From positions 92,735 through 156,734 of the forward strand of contig NZ_UXAV01000036.1 of assembly GCF_900609045.1 (NCBI RefSeq): a stretch of DNA of 64,000 nt. Reading direction: 5' to 3'. The translations under genes were made by a program, and so were the position numbers. The notes beneath the pieces were generated by a model. That model saw only the letters and a list, made by a program, of their open reading frames with translations, searched no databases and had not been told where the DNA came from. Every line of letters starts with the position of its first letter. Position 1 is the first letter of the stretch. Positions 21,548 to 31,464 of this stretch are shown here, in pieces. Source of the stretch: Filibacter tadaridae. GTDB lineage: Bacteria; Bacillota; Bacilli; Bacillales_A; Planococcaceae.

Positions 21548-21593
21548 AAGAGGACATTCTCCTATTATATATATAAGAAAGTGTCCTCTTTTT
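21548..21593 (+). terminator. leader terminator before the primase-helicase gene
   Basis: AAGAGGACA pairs with TGTCCTCTT, followed by TTTTA, and ends only a few bases before the AGGAGG of the next gene. It lies between the conserved segment and the coding region, so it may act as an attenuator or as the 3' end of a small RNA. Confidence 0.65.
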
Positions 21594-21609
21594 ACAGGAG
21601 GAAAAGAAA

Positions 21610-24549
21610 ATGAAGGATTTATTAAGCGCAATTGATTATTTGAGACACGGGAGAGAAATGTTCCCTACTTTCGCGTTTTTTGACAATAAGAAAGGGATGC
21701 CATTAGAAGAGTTGGCTAAACTTCCTAATACCCGAAGTGAGGTTCTACATATTAATACTATAAAATATGAATTACCCATTTTATCAAAGAAATGTGAGGC
21801 AGAAATGCGTGCGTTTTGCTTTTATCCAAATGGAGCAAAATTAGTGCCGGATATTGATGGGTTACGGTTTCTTTTTGTGGATTTGGATAGTGGAAGTAAG
21901 GAGGAGCAACTTGAACTGATAAATTCTGCACCGCTCCCTCCTACACTCGTTTACACCGGAAGGAGAGGATATAAGTTACTATATGCACTTAAAAACGCCA
22001 GGTGGGATAGGTCAAATAAGTCAGCATTAAATGAATGCAAGATTTATGCCGAAAATATTCAAAGGCAATTAATAGAGTATTTAAAAGGGGATACCACCAA
22101 AACCAACATTAATGCGGCTTTTCGATTGCCTTTTACAAATAACTACAAAGACTTTGCTGAAAAAGGGGTGGTATACACAGAGGAAATCGTATTATTTGAA
22201 CCAAGTCATGTTTATACACTAGAGCAGTTATCCGAGGCATTCCCGGAAAGTACTAAAAAAGTTCGTGACAATGATTCATCGTTATATGGAGAATACACAA
22301 AAGAAGTGAGGGAGATTATTGATTGCCTTATCGGATGGTTAGAATTAGAAGGTTTATCTTACACAGAGTATGATGGGAAATTGTCTTATCAGTGTCCTAT
22401 TCATGACGATGGTACTCCCTCAGCGTTTATGTACTATACAAATTTAGTATGTCGTTGTTCTAATGGTGGGGCAGGGTTAGATTGTGCTATTGATAAAGGC
22501 AAATCCTTGAGGTGGGTCGCAAAGGCAAAAGGGTGGACTGACCTTGAAGCATTGTGTAAGAAGCTAGATGATAAAATAGCCGAAGAGTATGAAAAGATTT
22601 CATTAGTCGATATGCAGTCTACTGAATTAGTACCACTACAGCCAGCGAAGGTTCTTACAACAGGCCATGTAAAAGCTGTTTTAGATAAAGTCGTAAGTAC
22701 GATGAAAGGTAGGGGCATTGTTGTTAATAAAACTACTACCGATATATTTGCGAATATCATCCATGAATTAAACTTGCAAACGGACGGGGTTACTGTGTGC
22801 CCATTGGAGCCAGGCGGGGGGAAAAGTACAATCATGGTGGCGCATTTAAAATATATGTTGGATCAGAATTTAGTAGAGTCGGGCACAATTCTTGTTGTGG
22901 AGCGGATAGAGACAGCTAAATGGCTACTTGAACAATTAGGTCAGTATAGCGTATTTATAGAGGCGGATGGAAAAGCGAGAGATGTTCCAGAATGTAGAAC
23001 CCAATCAGCAGCGTTCGTAATGGAAAGTGCTTATACATATAAGGGCTGTAAAAAGAAGCCGAAAAAGTATCATTACGGTGAATGCAGGAGTTGCCCTTTT
23101 AAGGAAGGCTGTAAGGTACCTAGAAAACATCAAGAACAGAAAGGCTATCCTATTGTAATTATGACGCACGCTAGATTGAAAATGGAGGCGGGTGGGTTAG
23201 ATAGGTACAGAAAGTGGAGATGTATAGATGGTAATGAATATGAGCGCAAACGCATTATAATTGATGAGAAGCCGCCTATTGTGGAGGTTATTTCAGTGCA
23301 TCGTCCGTACTTTGACCAATTTTTATATGATCTACATGCACTGTCATTGGATATCCCAGTGGAGGAGTTGGTTGAAACAAAGGCGCTAATTAACCAACTA
23401 CGGGAGCAATTGATGGGGGCTTCTAGTGGTGAAAAACTGTTGCCTATTAACCCTGACTTTGTTTTTCCCTACAGTAAAACATGGTACAAGAAATATTCAG
23501 GTGACAATGTAAACCTATTAAAGGACATCGAATATGTCATTCAAAATGGTGGGCGGGTAAACTATAATCCGCTACATAATATCATGAGTAAAGAGACGAA
23601 TAGAACTGTACAGTATGACTTTTCAGGTTATCATGTAACGATACTAGATGGTACTGCCAAAGTTGATATGGAATACAGAGCACTGCAAAGCCATCAAATG
23701 TTAGATGTGCCGCCTGTTAAGTCCTATGAACATTTAACTTTCTTTGTAGATTGTAGTATGTCATCTGGTAAGGCGAAGTTGATTAAGGACGCTAAGATTT
23801 TAGTAGACTTTGCTCGTAATATTAGTATCATTTCTACCAAAGAAACAGTATTAGTGTTGTGCTTTAAACCGCATAAAAGTAGCTTGGAAAACCAGTTAAG
23901 CCGTGAAATAAAGGAAGGTCGTGTGCTCGTTAATCATTTCGGAAATGTAAAGGGATCTAACGATTATTCACGCTGTACGGCATTAGTATTAGTGGGGATA
24001 ACACACAAAGGAGATCCAACTTATATTAATAAGCATGAAGCGATTTGTGGGGAGGTAGAAGATACCAAAGTGCAAAAGAGAAAAGATGTACGTCGTTTTA
24101 ATGACCTTGATATAGAGACAATCAAGTTGAATGATCAAGTAGTTGATATGATACAAGACATATTGCGTATTTGCATTCGGAATAATGGAGCTACAGCGCA
24201 GGCGAAAGTATATATGATGACAAAAGATGTAGCGTTTGTAAACATCCTACGGCACTATTTTACCGGGTGCAAAGTAGAGGATTGGAATATGTCCGGCACT
24301 TACCCTGAATGGTATGAGAAATTGAGTAAATGTTTCAAGGCTCTAAAACTAGGTGAAGTTATTACAAAAGTCAAGTTACGGGATATGCTAGGACTAGAAG
24401 GGGAGGCGGGGGGAAGGCAGCTACGACGTCTTGCCAAGAAGAAGTTATATACCAAGCTGTTAAGTGAACACAGTATAGCTGAAGTAAATAACCGAAAATA
24501 TAAGAAGGTAGACAGATTGGAAGTAGAGCTTGATCAAGCTGTCTTATAG
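21610..24549 (+). CDS. primase-helicase fusion with cysteine cluster
   Basis: A 979 aa replication protein. Residues 60-200 resemble an archaeo-eukaryotic primase (D91-L-D93 in LFVDLDSG; TGRRGYKLLYAL about 25 residues later). Residues 262-283 form a CHC2-like zinc site (CPIHDD, then CRC). The C-terminal half is an SF2-type helicase: Walker A PGGGKST at 401-407, acidic box IIIDEKPP (D552, E553) and a late VKGSNDYSRCTALVLVG segment. Between Walker A and B lie C480, C492, C495 and C501, a C-x11-C-x2-C-x5-C pattern like the Fe-S cluster of XPD/DinG helicases. Strong AGGAGG precedes the start. Probably the main replication initiator of the element. Confidence 0.7.
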   Translation: MKDLLSAIDYLRHGREMFPTFAFFDNKKGMPLEELAKLPNTRSEVLHINTIKYELPILSKKCEAEMRAFCFYPNGAKLVPDIDGLRFLFVDLDSGSKEEQLELINSAPLPPTLVYTGRRGYKLLYALKNARWDRSNKSALNECKIYAENIQRQLIEYLKGDTTKTNINAAFRLPFTNNYKDFAEKGVVYTEEIVLFEPSHVYTLEQLSEAFPESTKKVRDNDSSLYGEYTKEVREIIDCLIGWLELEGLSYTEYDGKLSYQCPIHDDGTPSAFMYYTNLVCRCSNGGAGLDCAIDKGKSLRWVAKAKGWTDLEALCKKLDDKIAEEYEKISLVDMQSTELVPLQPAKVLTTGHVKAVLDKVVSTMKGRGIVVNKTTTDIFANIIHELNLQTDGVTVCPLEPGGGKSTIMVAHLKYMLDQNLVESGTILVVERIETAKWLLEQLGQYSVFIEADGKARDVPECRTQSAAFVMESAYTYKGCKKKPKKYHYGECRSCPFKEGCKVPRKHQEQKGYPIVIMTHARLKMEAGGLDRYRKWRCIDGNEYERKRIIIDEKPPIVEVISVHRPYFDQFLYDLHALSLDIPVEELVETKALINQLREQLMGASSGEKLLPINPDFVFPYSKTWYKKYSGDNVNLLKDIEYVIQNGGRVNYNPLHNIMSKETNRTVQYDFSGYHVTILDGTAKVDMEYRALQSHQMLDVPPVKSYEHLTFFVDCSMSSGKAKLIKDAKILVDFARNISIISTKETVLVLCFKPHKSSLENQLSREIKEGRVLVNHFGNVKGSNDYSRCTALVLVGITHKGDPTYINKHEAICGEVEDTKVQKRKDVRRFNDLDIETIKLNDQVVDMIQDILRICIRNNGATAQAKVYMMTKDVAFVNILRHYFTGCKVEDWNMSGTYPEWYEKLSKCFKALKLGEVITKVKLRDMLGLEGEAGGRQLRRLAKKKLYTKLLSEHSIAEVNNRKYKKVDRLEVELDQAVL

Positions 24550-24555
24550 TCAAGG

Positions 24556-24597
24556 GAGCATGTACACCTGAATTGCATAGGGGACATGCTTTTTTAT
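24556..24597 (+). terminator. terminator after the primase-helicase gene
   Basis: AGCATGT / ACATGCT stem followed by six T residues. The remaining 24600-24987 shows no gene. Confidence 0.7.
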
Positions 24598-24987
24598 CGT
24601 ATATATACGCGATAAATATCATATGTCAAATACTTTAAATATTTCATGTGAATAACCGAGTGTCATTCTCTCAGCGGCGCAAACCCTAGAGGTGTGGTGC
24701 GTTCTAGTTGTTTGACAACGCACCAACACGCAACAAATGAGCCTCCCCGTCTTGCAGCAATCTTCCATGCCGTATAGTATAACCCTCAAGTAGCTTGCCG
24801 AAACCTTTTTGTGTGTCCTTTCAATAGATGATCCACTTGTACAAATTCAAATCTAACTACTTCTGGCTTAAATTGTCCCGCCTTTTAGAGTTGGTAGAGA
24901 ACTGGGTTTTAACCATATACTAATTATGCCTTTTGGTAATGGGGGAGCATACAGAAAGCCAGGAAACTATGTGGGGAGTGTGATTAG

Positions 24988-25404
24988 ATGGATCTAGATT
25001 TTAGCCTTATGCTGGAGCTAGCAGAGGTTGATTTAACCCTGAAAGAGTTAGAAGAGGGGTATCGTAAGAAATATTTTAGGAAAGATAGAACGAAGCCCTG
25101 GAGCTTCATGTGCTATCACTGTGAAAAGAAAGTGGCTAGTGATGAAGCAGATGTATTTTGGAGCATCCCAGTTACAAGTTATGATTCGAATGGAATGGGA
25201 CGCCGCTTCTGTTCTAAAGGTTGTTCAGATAGGTATTTTAATGAGCAACGAAATGAATTGCTACAGCGGCGTAAACGGATTATGGAGGATCGAAGACTGT
25301 TACGAGAGTTTTATGAAGTGGCGGAGCGGGAGTTTAAGGAAGCAAGATACACTACTCAGGAACCATATTCCAAAGTATCAACTATTGTTGAAAGTATAGC
25401 GTGA
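24988..25404 (+). CDS. putative zinc-binding protein, 138 aa
   Basis: Unrecognised family. A central zinc-ribbon-like arrangement, CYHCEKK (from residue 42) and CSKGCSDR (from residue 75), lies between helical, charged arms; the C-terminal part (residues 85-120) is a predicted coiled helix rich in R, E and K. A ribosome site (GGGGAGTG) precedes the ATG. The FCSKGCSDRYF pattern resembles small phage/plasmid zinc proteins and TRASH-like motifs. A decayed relative lies at 25740-25900, so this gene was once duplicated. Confidence 0.6.
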   Translation: MDLDFSLMLELAEVDLTLKELEEGYRKKYFRKDRTKPWSFMCYHCEKKVASDEADVFWSIPVTSYDSNGMGRRFCSKGCSDRYFNEQRNELLQRRKRIMEDRRLLREFYEVAEREFKEARYTTQEPYSKVSTIVESIA

Positions 25405-25413
25405 GAATAGTGA

Positions 25414-25458
25414 TAAAAGCTGTGTTTACTCTCTAAATGTGAGTTTACACAGCTTTTT
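25414..25458 (+). terminator. terminator after the zinc-binding protein gene
   Basis: AAAGCTGTGTTTACTC pairs with GAGTTTACACAGCTTTTT around a short loop; long, nearly perfect stem. Confidence 0.8.
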
Positions 25459-25481
25459 ACGTATAACTAGATAATGATTAA

Positions 25482-25740
25482 TCAATCATTGCCTTTCCAA
25501 TCGATAAGTAGATTGAGTAACCCAAGAATCGTGCGTTGGTCCTTTAGGGATCTGTTTTCTAGTAACGTGATAATTTGACTCATTTCCAAGCTATTTGTTT
25601 TCGGACCAGTTTGGGTATTGCTAAATAACTCTTCTAATGTAATCCCCAGTGCATTAGTAATTTTTAATAGGCTCTCAATCGTTGCGTTTTTCTCCCCCTG
25701 TTCCTTAAGGAAGCTTTTTTTATTGGTTCGAATGAACTTG
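25482..25740 (-). pseudogene. C-terminal remnant of an Xre-family regulator
   Basis: Open on the minus strand and reading ATIESLLKITNALGITLEELF, the typical end of an Xre helix-turn-helix, then about 40 further residues to a stop. The first half of the DNA-binding domain is missing; the frame meets a stop at the junction with the zinc-protein remnant. It probably was the repressor of an earlier version of this element. Confidence 0.65.
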
Positions 25741-25900
25741 GGAACATACTAGTTACGAGTTATGATGCGAATTGTATAGGACGCCGCCTCTGTTCGAACG
25801 AATGTATTGAATTCTAACCATGAGGTGAATTGCTAGCGTTTTATAAAACGTTTAAGGCCGTTAGGATCGTTTATGAAGAAGCGAAAGCTGGAAGATAACA
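25740..25900 (+). pseudogene. decayed copy of the zinc-binding protein gene
   Basis: GTTACGAGTTATGATGCGAA, GGACGCCGCCTCTGTTC and TGAATTGCTA... closely follow the DNA of the gene at 24988-25404 (GTTACAAGTTATGATTCGAA, GGACGCCGCTTCTGTTC and so on), but deletions and frame changes destroy the coding frame. Confidence 0.65.
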
Positions 25901-25956
25901 AATGATAGGAAAAAGGGTATAGTAGAAGAAATAAGCCATTGTAGGAGGGAGATCCA

Positions 25957-26103
25957 TTGTCAAATGAGAAGAAAAAGGATAATGAAGATATGCAAGCAAC
26001 GCAAAAACAAACTGAAGCGGATAGAAAAATCAAAATCCGGGAAATCTACGAAAAAGCTGTAAGAACGCATGGCGAGACTCTAGAGAAGCTTAGCAAGAAT
26101 TAA
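25957..26103 (+). CDS. small charged protein, 48 aa
   Basis: A short frame starting at TTG with a strong GTAGGAGG seven bases upstream. The product is very hydrophilic, with many K, E, D and Q, and probably helical from about residue 15 to 45; no cysteines or membrane segment. Not recognised. The leader AGAAGAAATAAG(C/T)C(A/G)TTGTAGGA is repeated near 26358-26382 without a following gene, suggesting a second, deleted copy. Confidence 0.45.
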   Translation: MSNEKKKDNEDMQATQKQTEADRKIKIREIYEKAVRTHGETLEKLSKN

Positions 26104-26425
26104 TGCAGAAAGATACTCAGCGAAGCGGTAACAGCTCTAAAATGGAGGGGGATACAGATGGTTGATATTGTCCCCGAAGTCATATGGGTGATCTGGCAAG
26201 GTGTCTTAAGGTAACGGGTTAGGAAGCTTAGTGATAATGAAGGATGAGATATAGACGCAAATAAGTTGGGGTGGCTGAAATAAATTAGTGCCCTTAATTG
26301 TTAGGCAATGATTTTGTGTGAGTGACTGTGCATTTTTATAAAAAGTAAAAAGGAATATTGGAAGAAATAAGTCGTTGTAGGAAGACTGTCACTTCCTTAT
26401 GATTGAAGATAGGCTAGTACATTTA

Positions 26426-26500
26426 AATAGGTGCCAATGCAAAAAACAAACATGATTGCTTAAACTTTCATGTATGTTTCCCGCATTGGCGCCTATTTTT
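26426..26500. terminator. bidirectional terminator-like inverted repeat
   Basis: AATAGGTGCCAATGC and GCATTGGCGCCTATT with T run, enclosing a second inner pair (AAACATGA/TCATGTATGTTT). The remaining sequence from 26104 to 26730 shows no gene. Confidence 0.65.
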
Positions 26501-26709
26501 CTGTTTTCTATGGATCTATCATGAGGTGGTTAAAGAATACTACATACATAACAAAAGACGTCTACTTAATGCTACAATTTAAGAAACAACAAATTTAGTT
26601 TTTTATATTAAGATAAAGTGCACATAAACTAATAATAGTGTTAGGAATTTGTATGTGGTTGAATTTGGCGCAGTATCTTGTTAGTATTCCAAAAAATAGG
26701 CGGTTCAAA

Positions 26710-26736
26710 TTGTGGGGCGATAAAATTTGTTATAAT
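26710..26736 (+). promoter_or_regulatory. promoter of the methyltransferase operon
   Basis: TATAAT with an extended TGT just before it; a poor TTGTGG lies 15 bases upstream. Transcription would start about 30 bases before the first gene. Confidence 0.55.
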
Positions 26737-26773
26737 AGTATCAATACCAACTGAGTAAAGGACTGTAAATCAA

Positions 26774-29536
26774 ATGACAAAGAAAAATTTATTTTCTATC
26801 ACAGAAATTGAAGATAAAACAAAAAAAATAATTGAAAAGTTAAACAAAGAAACTTTTATTGAAGAGTTTTTGGGACTTTTTGATATACCTAAAACAAGCA
26901 TCACACGTGCAAAATCAAGTGAAGGCGATTTTTTGATACGAAATAAAGTTCGTTATCGAGAGGTTGAAAATAATCCACTACACGCTATTGATGAAATCGG
27001 GCAAGAAATTGTAACTCAAAATCAAAAGCCTCGCTATCTCATCACAACTGATTTTGAAATGCTTTATGCAAAAGATACAGAATCAAATGATTCGCTCGCT
27101 ATTAATTTCGAAGACTTGCCCACTTCCGCCGATTTTTTTCTCGCGTGGAATGGTATTGAGAAAGCAGATTACCAAAACGAAAGCCCGGCAGATATTAAAG
27201 CTGCTAAGCGTTTCACAAAACTCTATGATGAATTGGTTAAAATCAATCCTGAGCTTGCGAGAGAGGAAGCTGATGGCAAATCATTTAATCTTTTTTTGAT
27301 TCGTTCTCTTTTCTTGTACTTCTCTGAGGATACAGGAATTATCAAAAAAGGTTCTTTTACTAATATCCTTAAAAAAAGGACCGAAATCGATGGTAGTAAT
27401 TTAAACTCAGTCATCAAAGATTTATTTTCAATTTTAGATGTTCCTGAAAACCAAAGACATGACATCCCTGAACGGTTGAAAGAATTTCCATATGTAAACG
27501 GGGAATTGTTCAAAGAATCACATCACGACTTGAATTTTAGCACTCTTACTCGAAAACTACTCATCGAAGCAGGTGAATTGCTCAAATGGAATGAAATCAA
27601 TCCTGATATTTTGGGAGCAATGATTCAAACTGTTGCTAACAAAGAAGAACGTCAAGTTTCAGGCATGCACTACACGAGTATGCCAAATATCATGAAAGTG
27701 ATTAAACCACTATTTTTAGACAATCTTCAAGCAGAGTACCAAAGGCTTTCTGACCGTTCAGATGATTACAAAGAACGCGAAATTACCGAAAAACAAAAAC
27801 GTGAACAACAACGAGATATTATAAAACAACTAAATAGCTTACTTGAACGAATGAGTAAAATTAAGTTCTTAGACCCTGCCTGTGGTTCTGGTAACTTTTT
27901 GATTATTACTTACAAAGAGCTTCGCAGACTCGAAATCAAAATCCTTGTTAAAATTCGCGAAATTCAGGAAGCCTTAAATGAAAAGAATGTTTATCAAGGA
28001 GATTTGCTCAAGCGATCTAAGATAAGACTTAACCGATTCTCAGGTATTGAACTTGATGATTTTGCACATGAGGTAGCTAGACTTTCTCTTTATATTGCTG
28101 AACATCAAATGAATGTAGAGATGATTGAATCCCTAGCGGACTATCAACCTAGAATCCTTCCGCTCCAGGAATCAGGGAATATCGTACACGATAATGCCTT
28201 ACGCATAGATTGGAATGAAATTGTCAAACATGAGGAAAATGATGAAGTCTATATCATGGGGAATCCACCATATATCGGTAGCAAACGGCAAACTGAGGAT
28301 CAAAAAAAAGAACTAGATAATTTATTTTTAAATGTTCCTAATCACCGACAGTTGGATTATATTTCTGGTTGGTTTATCAAAGGAGCAAAATTTATTCACC
28401 ATGTGAATGCAAAACTTGCATTCGTCACCACTAACTCTATAAACCAAGGACAGCAGGTTGCCGTACTTTGGAATGAAATATTTAAATACAACGTTGAAAT
28501 AAATTTCGCTTATACTTCATTTAAATGGACTAACAGTGCAAGCAACAATGCAGGTGTTATAGTTGCGATCATTGGAATTTGCTCAATTGGGAAAAGTGAG
28601 TTTAAATACTTATTTGATGAAACTGAGGTTGCTAGAACCGTAAAAAGAATAAATGCTTACTTGGTAGATGGTGAAAACATTCTAGTTTCAGAAAAAAGTA
28701 GTCCAATATCTGATATACCCAAAGTTGTTTTTGGAAGTATGGCGAATGATAATGGAAATTTGATTTTTAGTACTGATGAGTATTTTGAAGTTATTGATAA
28801 ATACCCTGATTTGAGAAAAGTTATAAAAAAATTCATTGGTGGAAAAGATTTTATAGATGGTAGTTATAGATATGCTTTATGGATGACCCAAAAAGACTTT
28901 GAAAAGCATGCAGATAATCAATTGATATTAAAAAGAACAACTGCTGTAAAGAAATATCGGCAAAATAGTAAAAGGACTTCCACTCAAGAGTTATCAAAAT
29001 ATCCTTATCGCTTTGGAGAATGCAGATATGAAGACAAAGATTATATACTAATTCCACGAACATCATCAGAGTCCCGTGAATATGTGCCAATGGGATATTT
29101 CACAGATCAATCAGTAGTCGCAGACTCTGCAATGGCGGTATACAACGCCCCAATCTGGCTCCTTGGCATCCTAGAATCTCGCATGCATATGACCTGGCTT
29201 CGAGCGGTTGGTGGCAGATTGAAAACGGATTATCGCTATTCCGCAGGCATGGTTTACAATACTTTCCCTATTCCAAAGCTTTCAACAAACCGTAAAAATA
29301 TCCTAGAAGAAGCCGTTTTAGAGATGCTGGATGTCCGTGAGGAAGAAGGTGGTACACTTGCTGAGCTTTACGGCGGTGCGAATAAAGCAATGAACGCACG
29401 ATTACGCGAAGCACATGAAAAGATTGATGGCATTGTGGAGCGTGCCTATAAGCAAGAACCTTTTAAATCCGACGAGGAACGATTGAGTGTATTGTTGAAA
29501 CTTTATCAAGAAATGGTTAGTGAGGAGAAAAAATGA
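26774..29536 (+). CDS. N6-adenine DNA methyltransferase, MmeI-like
   Basis: A 920 aa class I SAM-dependent DNA methyltransferase. Motif I LDPACGSGNF lies near residue 366 and catalytic motif IV NPPY at residue 497; a target-recognition region should follow (about 620-860), with HMTWLRAVGGRLKTDYRY a conserved segment of MmeI/YeeA-type enzymes. The N-terminal 170 residues occupy the place of the MmeI nuclease, but I see no clear D-E-x-K set, so restriction is probably supplied by the next two genes. The stop overlaps the helicase start (ATGA). BREX PglX is an alternative of similar look, but no other BREX gene is present. Confidence 0.85.
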   Translation: MTKKNLFSITEIEDKTKKIIEKLNKETFIEEFLGLFDIPKTSITRAKSSEGDFLIRNKVRYREVENNPLHAIDEIGQEIVTQNQKPRYLITTDFEMLYAKDTESNDSLAINFEDLPTSADFFLAWNGIEKADYQNESPADIKAAKRFTKLYDELVKINPELAREEADGKSFNLFLIRSLFLYFSEDTGIIKKGSFTNILKKRTEIDGSNLNSVIKDLFSILDVPENQRHDIPERLKEFPYVNGELFKESHHDLNFSTLTRKLLIEAGELLKWNEINPDILGAMIQTVANKEERQVSGMHYTSMPNIMKVIKPLFLDNLQAEYQRLSDRSDDYKEREITEKQKREQQRDIIKQLNSLLERMSKIKFLDPACGSGNFLIITYKELRRLEIKILVKIREIQEALNEKNVYQGDLLKRSKIRLNRFSGIELDDFAHEVARLSLYIAEHQMNVEMIESLADYQPRILPLQESGNIVHDNALRIDWNEIVKHEENDEVYIMGNPPYIGSKRQTEDQKKELDNLFLNVPNHRQLDYISGWFIKGAKFIHHVNAKLAFVTTNSINQGQQVAVLWNEIFKYNVEINFAYTSFKWTNSASNNAGVIVAIIGICSIGKSEFKYLFDETEVARTVKRINAYLVDGENILVSEKSSPISDIPKVVFGSMANDNGNLIFSTDEYFEVIDKYPDLRKVIKKFIGGKDFIDGSYRYALWMTQKDFEKHADNQLILKRTTAVKKYRQNSKRTSTQELSKYPYRFGECRYEDKDYILIPRTSSESREYVPMGYFTDQSVVADSAMAVYNAPIWLLGILESRMHMTWLRAVGGRLKTDYRYSAGMVYNTFPIPKLSTNRKNILEEAVLEMLDVREEEGGTLAELYGGANKAMNARLREAHEKIDGIVERAYKQEPFKSDEERLSVLLKLYQEMVSEEKK

Positions 29537-31464
29537 CATCGAATATTTTTGAAATTAATTATAATGGTACTGGACAAAGCCAAAACACAAATGCATTAGG
29601 GATGCGTGAGATGCAGGCACGTGTCTATGAGAAACGTGCGTCACAATATCTATTAGTTAAAGCGCCCCCTGCATCAGGGAAATCACGAGCGTTGATGTTT
29701 GTAGCCTTGGATAAGCTCACAAATCAAGGCATAAAAAAAGCAATTATTGCAGTTCCAGAACGTTCGATAGGTAAATCTTTTCAAACCACAGAACTCGGCA
29801 AATTTGGCTTTTTCTCTGATTGGGTTATTAGTCCAAAAAACAATCTTACGGACCGTGGAACAAGTGAAAGTAAAGTGTCGCAGTTTGTTGATTTTATTCG
29901 TTCTACAAACCCAGAAGATAATATTATGGTTTGTACTCATGCGACTTTACGTTTTGCCTTTGAGAAATTGAATGACTCCGATTTCGATAATATTTTACTT
30001 GCCATTGATGAGTTTCATCATGTATCACAAGGTGAAAATTCTGTACTTGGTAATGCGATGCGTAATATTATGGGGAATTCTTCTGCACATATCGTTGCGA
30101 TGACTGGCTCCTACTTTCGTGGCGATTCAGTCCCGATTCTGGATCCTACCGACGAGCAAAAGTTTGATAAGGTAACCTATACTTATTATGAACAACTTGA
30201 AGGTTATAAATATCTAAAGAGTTTTGCGATGGGCTATAGCTTTTATCGAGGTCGCTATACTGATGCGCTTTCGGAAGTTCTAGATACTTCAAAGAAAACA
30301 ATTATTCATATTCCAAATGTAAATTCCGGGGAATCTACAAAAGATAAATATGATGAAGTTGACCGTATTCTGGAAGAATTAGGTGATGCGAAATTTGATG
30401 AAAATACAGGACTTTGGCTAGTAACTGAAGAATCTGGTCGAGTATTAAAAATTGCTGATTTGGTTAATGAAGAAGGCCGTGAAAAGGTTCAAGAATACAT
30501 CCGAAATATGTCTGAAATTGATGACTTGGATATTATCATTGCTCTTGGTATGGCAAAAGAGGGATTTGACTGGCCTTTCGCGGAATATGCTTTAACAATT
30601 GGTTATCGTAATTCATTAACTGAAGTTGTGCAAATTATTGGGCGTGTGACTCGTGATAGTTCAAATAAAACTCATGCACAATTCACCAATTTAATTGCCC
30701 AACCAGATGCTCAAGATGATGAGGTCATGTTTGCGGTTAATAATGTCATGAAGGCAATCACTGCAAGTCTTTTGATGGAATCTGTATTAGCTCCAAACTT
30801 TAACTTTAAGCGTAAAGATAATGATGATCAAAAATCAAAAGGAACAGATATTTTCATTAAAGGTTTAAAAGAGCCAAGTACTGATCGTTCAAAAAATATT
30901 ATTCAAAGTGATTTGAATGATTTGAAAGCGACTATTTTACAAGACAGTCAAATTCAGCAAGCTATAGCTGCTGGTGTCGATGCAAAAGTGATTAATAAAC
31001 AACTTATACCGCGTGTGATAATGAATACCTATCCTGATTTGTCAAATGATGAAACTGAGGAAGTTCGTCAGCACTTAGTTGCACAAGCTGTCATTCAGTC
31101 TGCGGACCGTGAAGAAGGAACAGGCGGAAACCAATTTCTTAGAATGGCGAATAAGTTTATAAATATTGATGAAATTGCCATCGATTTGATTGATGAAGTG
31201 AATCCTTTCCAGCGTGCTTATGAGGTTATTTCAAAGGAAATTGATGCACCAACTTTACGCTTTATCCAAGATTATATGGATGGTATAAAATTTACTTTTT
31301 CTGAGGATGAATTAGTTATGTTGTATCCTCAAATTGTTCAATTTAAAAATGAAAATGGTAGAATTCCAGTTAAGTCTAGTTCAGACCAATACGAGCAAAG
31401 ATTAGCCTATGCTTTATTACGTTTGGAGCAATTAAGGAGAGAGAGACAGGATGGACAAGTTTAA
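29533..31464 (+). CDS. SF2 DEAD/DEAH-type helicase of the three-gene operon
   Basis: A 643 aa ATP-dependent helicase or translocase. Walker A is ASGKS at residues 47-51, the Walker B box is AIDEFHH (D159-E160), motif III is MTGSYFR and motif VI is QIIGRVTRDS (from residue 367). The last 250 residues are mainly helical and not recognised; they may contact the partners. Its start overlaps the methyltransferase stop and its end overlaps the nuclease gene by 14 bases, so the three products are probably made in fixed ratio. Expected to be the motor that couples site recognition to cleavage by the GIY-YIG protein. Confidence 0.85.
   Translation: MTSNIFEINYNGTGQSQNTNALGMREMQARVYEKRASQYLLVKAPPASGKSRALMFVALDKLTNQGIKKAIIAVPERSIGKSFQTTELGKFGFFSDWVISPKNNLTDRGTSESKVSQFVDFIRSTNPEDNIMVCTHATLRFAFEKLNDSDFDNILLAIDEFHHVSQGENSVLGNAMRNIMGNSSAHIVAMTGSYFRGDSVPILDPTDEQKFDKVTYTYYEQLEGYKYLKSFAMGYSFYRGRYTDALSEVLDTSKKTIIHIPNVNSGESTKDKYDEVDRILEELGDAKFDENTGLWLVTEESGRVLKIADLVNEEGREKVQEYIRNMSEIDDLDIIIALGMAKEGFDWPFAEYALTIGYRNSLTEVVQIIGRVTRDSSNKTHAQFTNLIAQPDAQDDEVMFAVNNVMKAITASLLMESVLAPNFNFKRKDNDDQKSKGTDIFIKGLKEPSTDRSKNIIQSDLNDLKATILQDSQIQQAIAAGVDAKVINKQLIPRVIMNTYPDLSNDETEEVRQHLVAQAVIQSADREEGTGGNQFLRMANKFINIDEIAIDLIDEVNPFQRAYEVISKEIDAPTLRFIQDYMDGIKFTFSEDELVMLYPQIVQFKNENGRIPVKSSSDQYEQRLAYALLRLEQLRRERQDGQV

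Noticed and set aside
26774..29536. Assignment of the methyltransferase as PglX of a BREX system
   Set aside because: No pglZ, brxC, brxL or other BREX genes are present; the linked helicase and GIY-YIG nuclease point to a different system.
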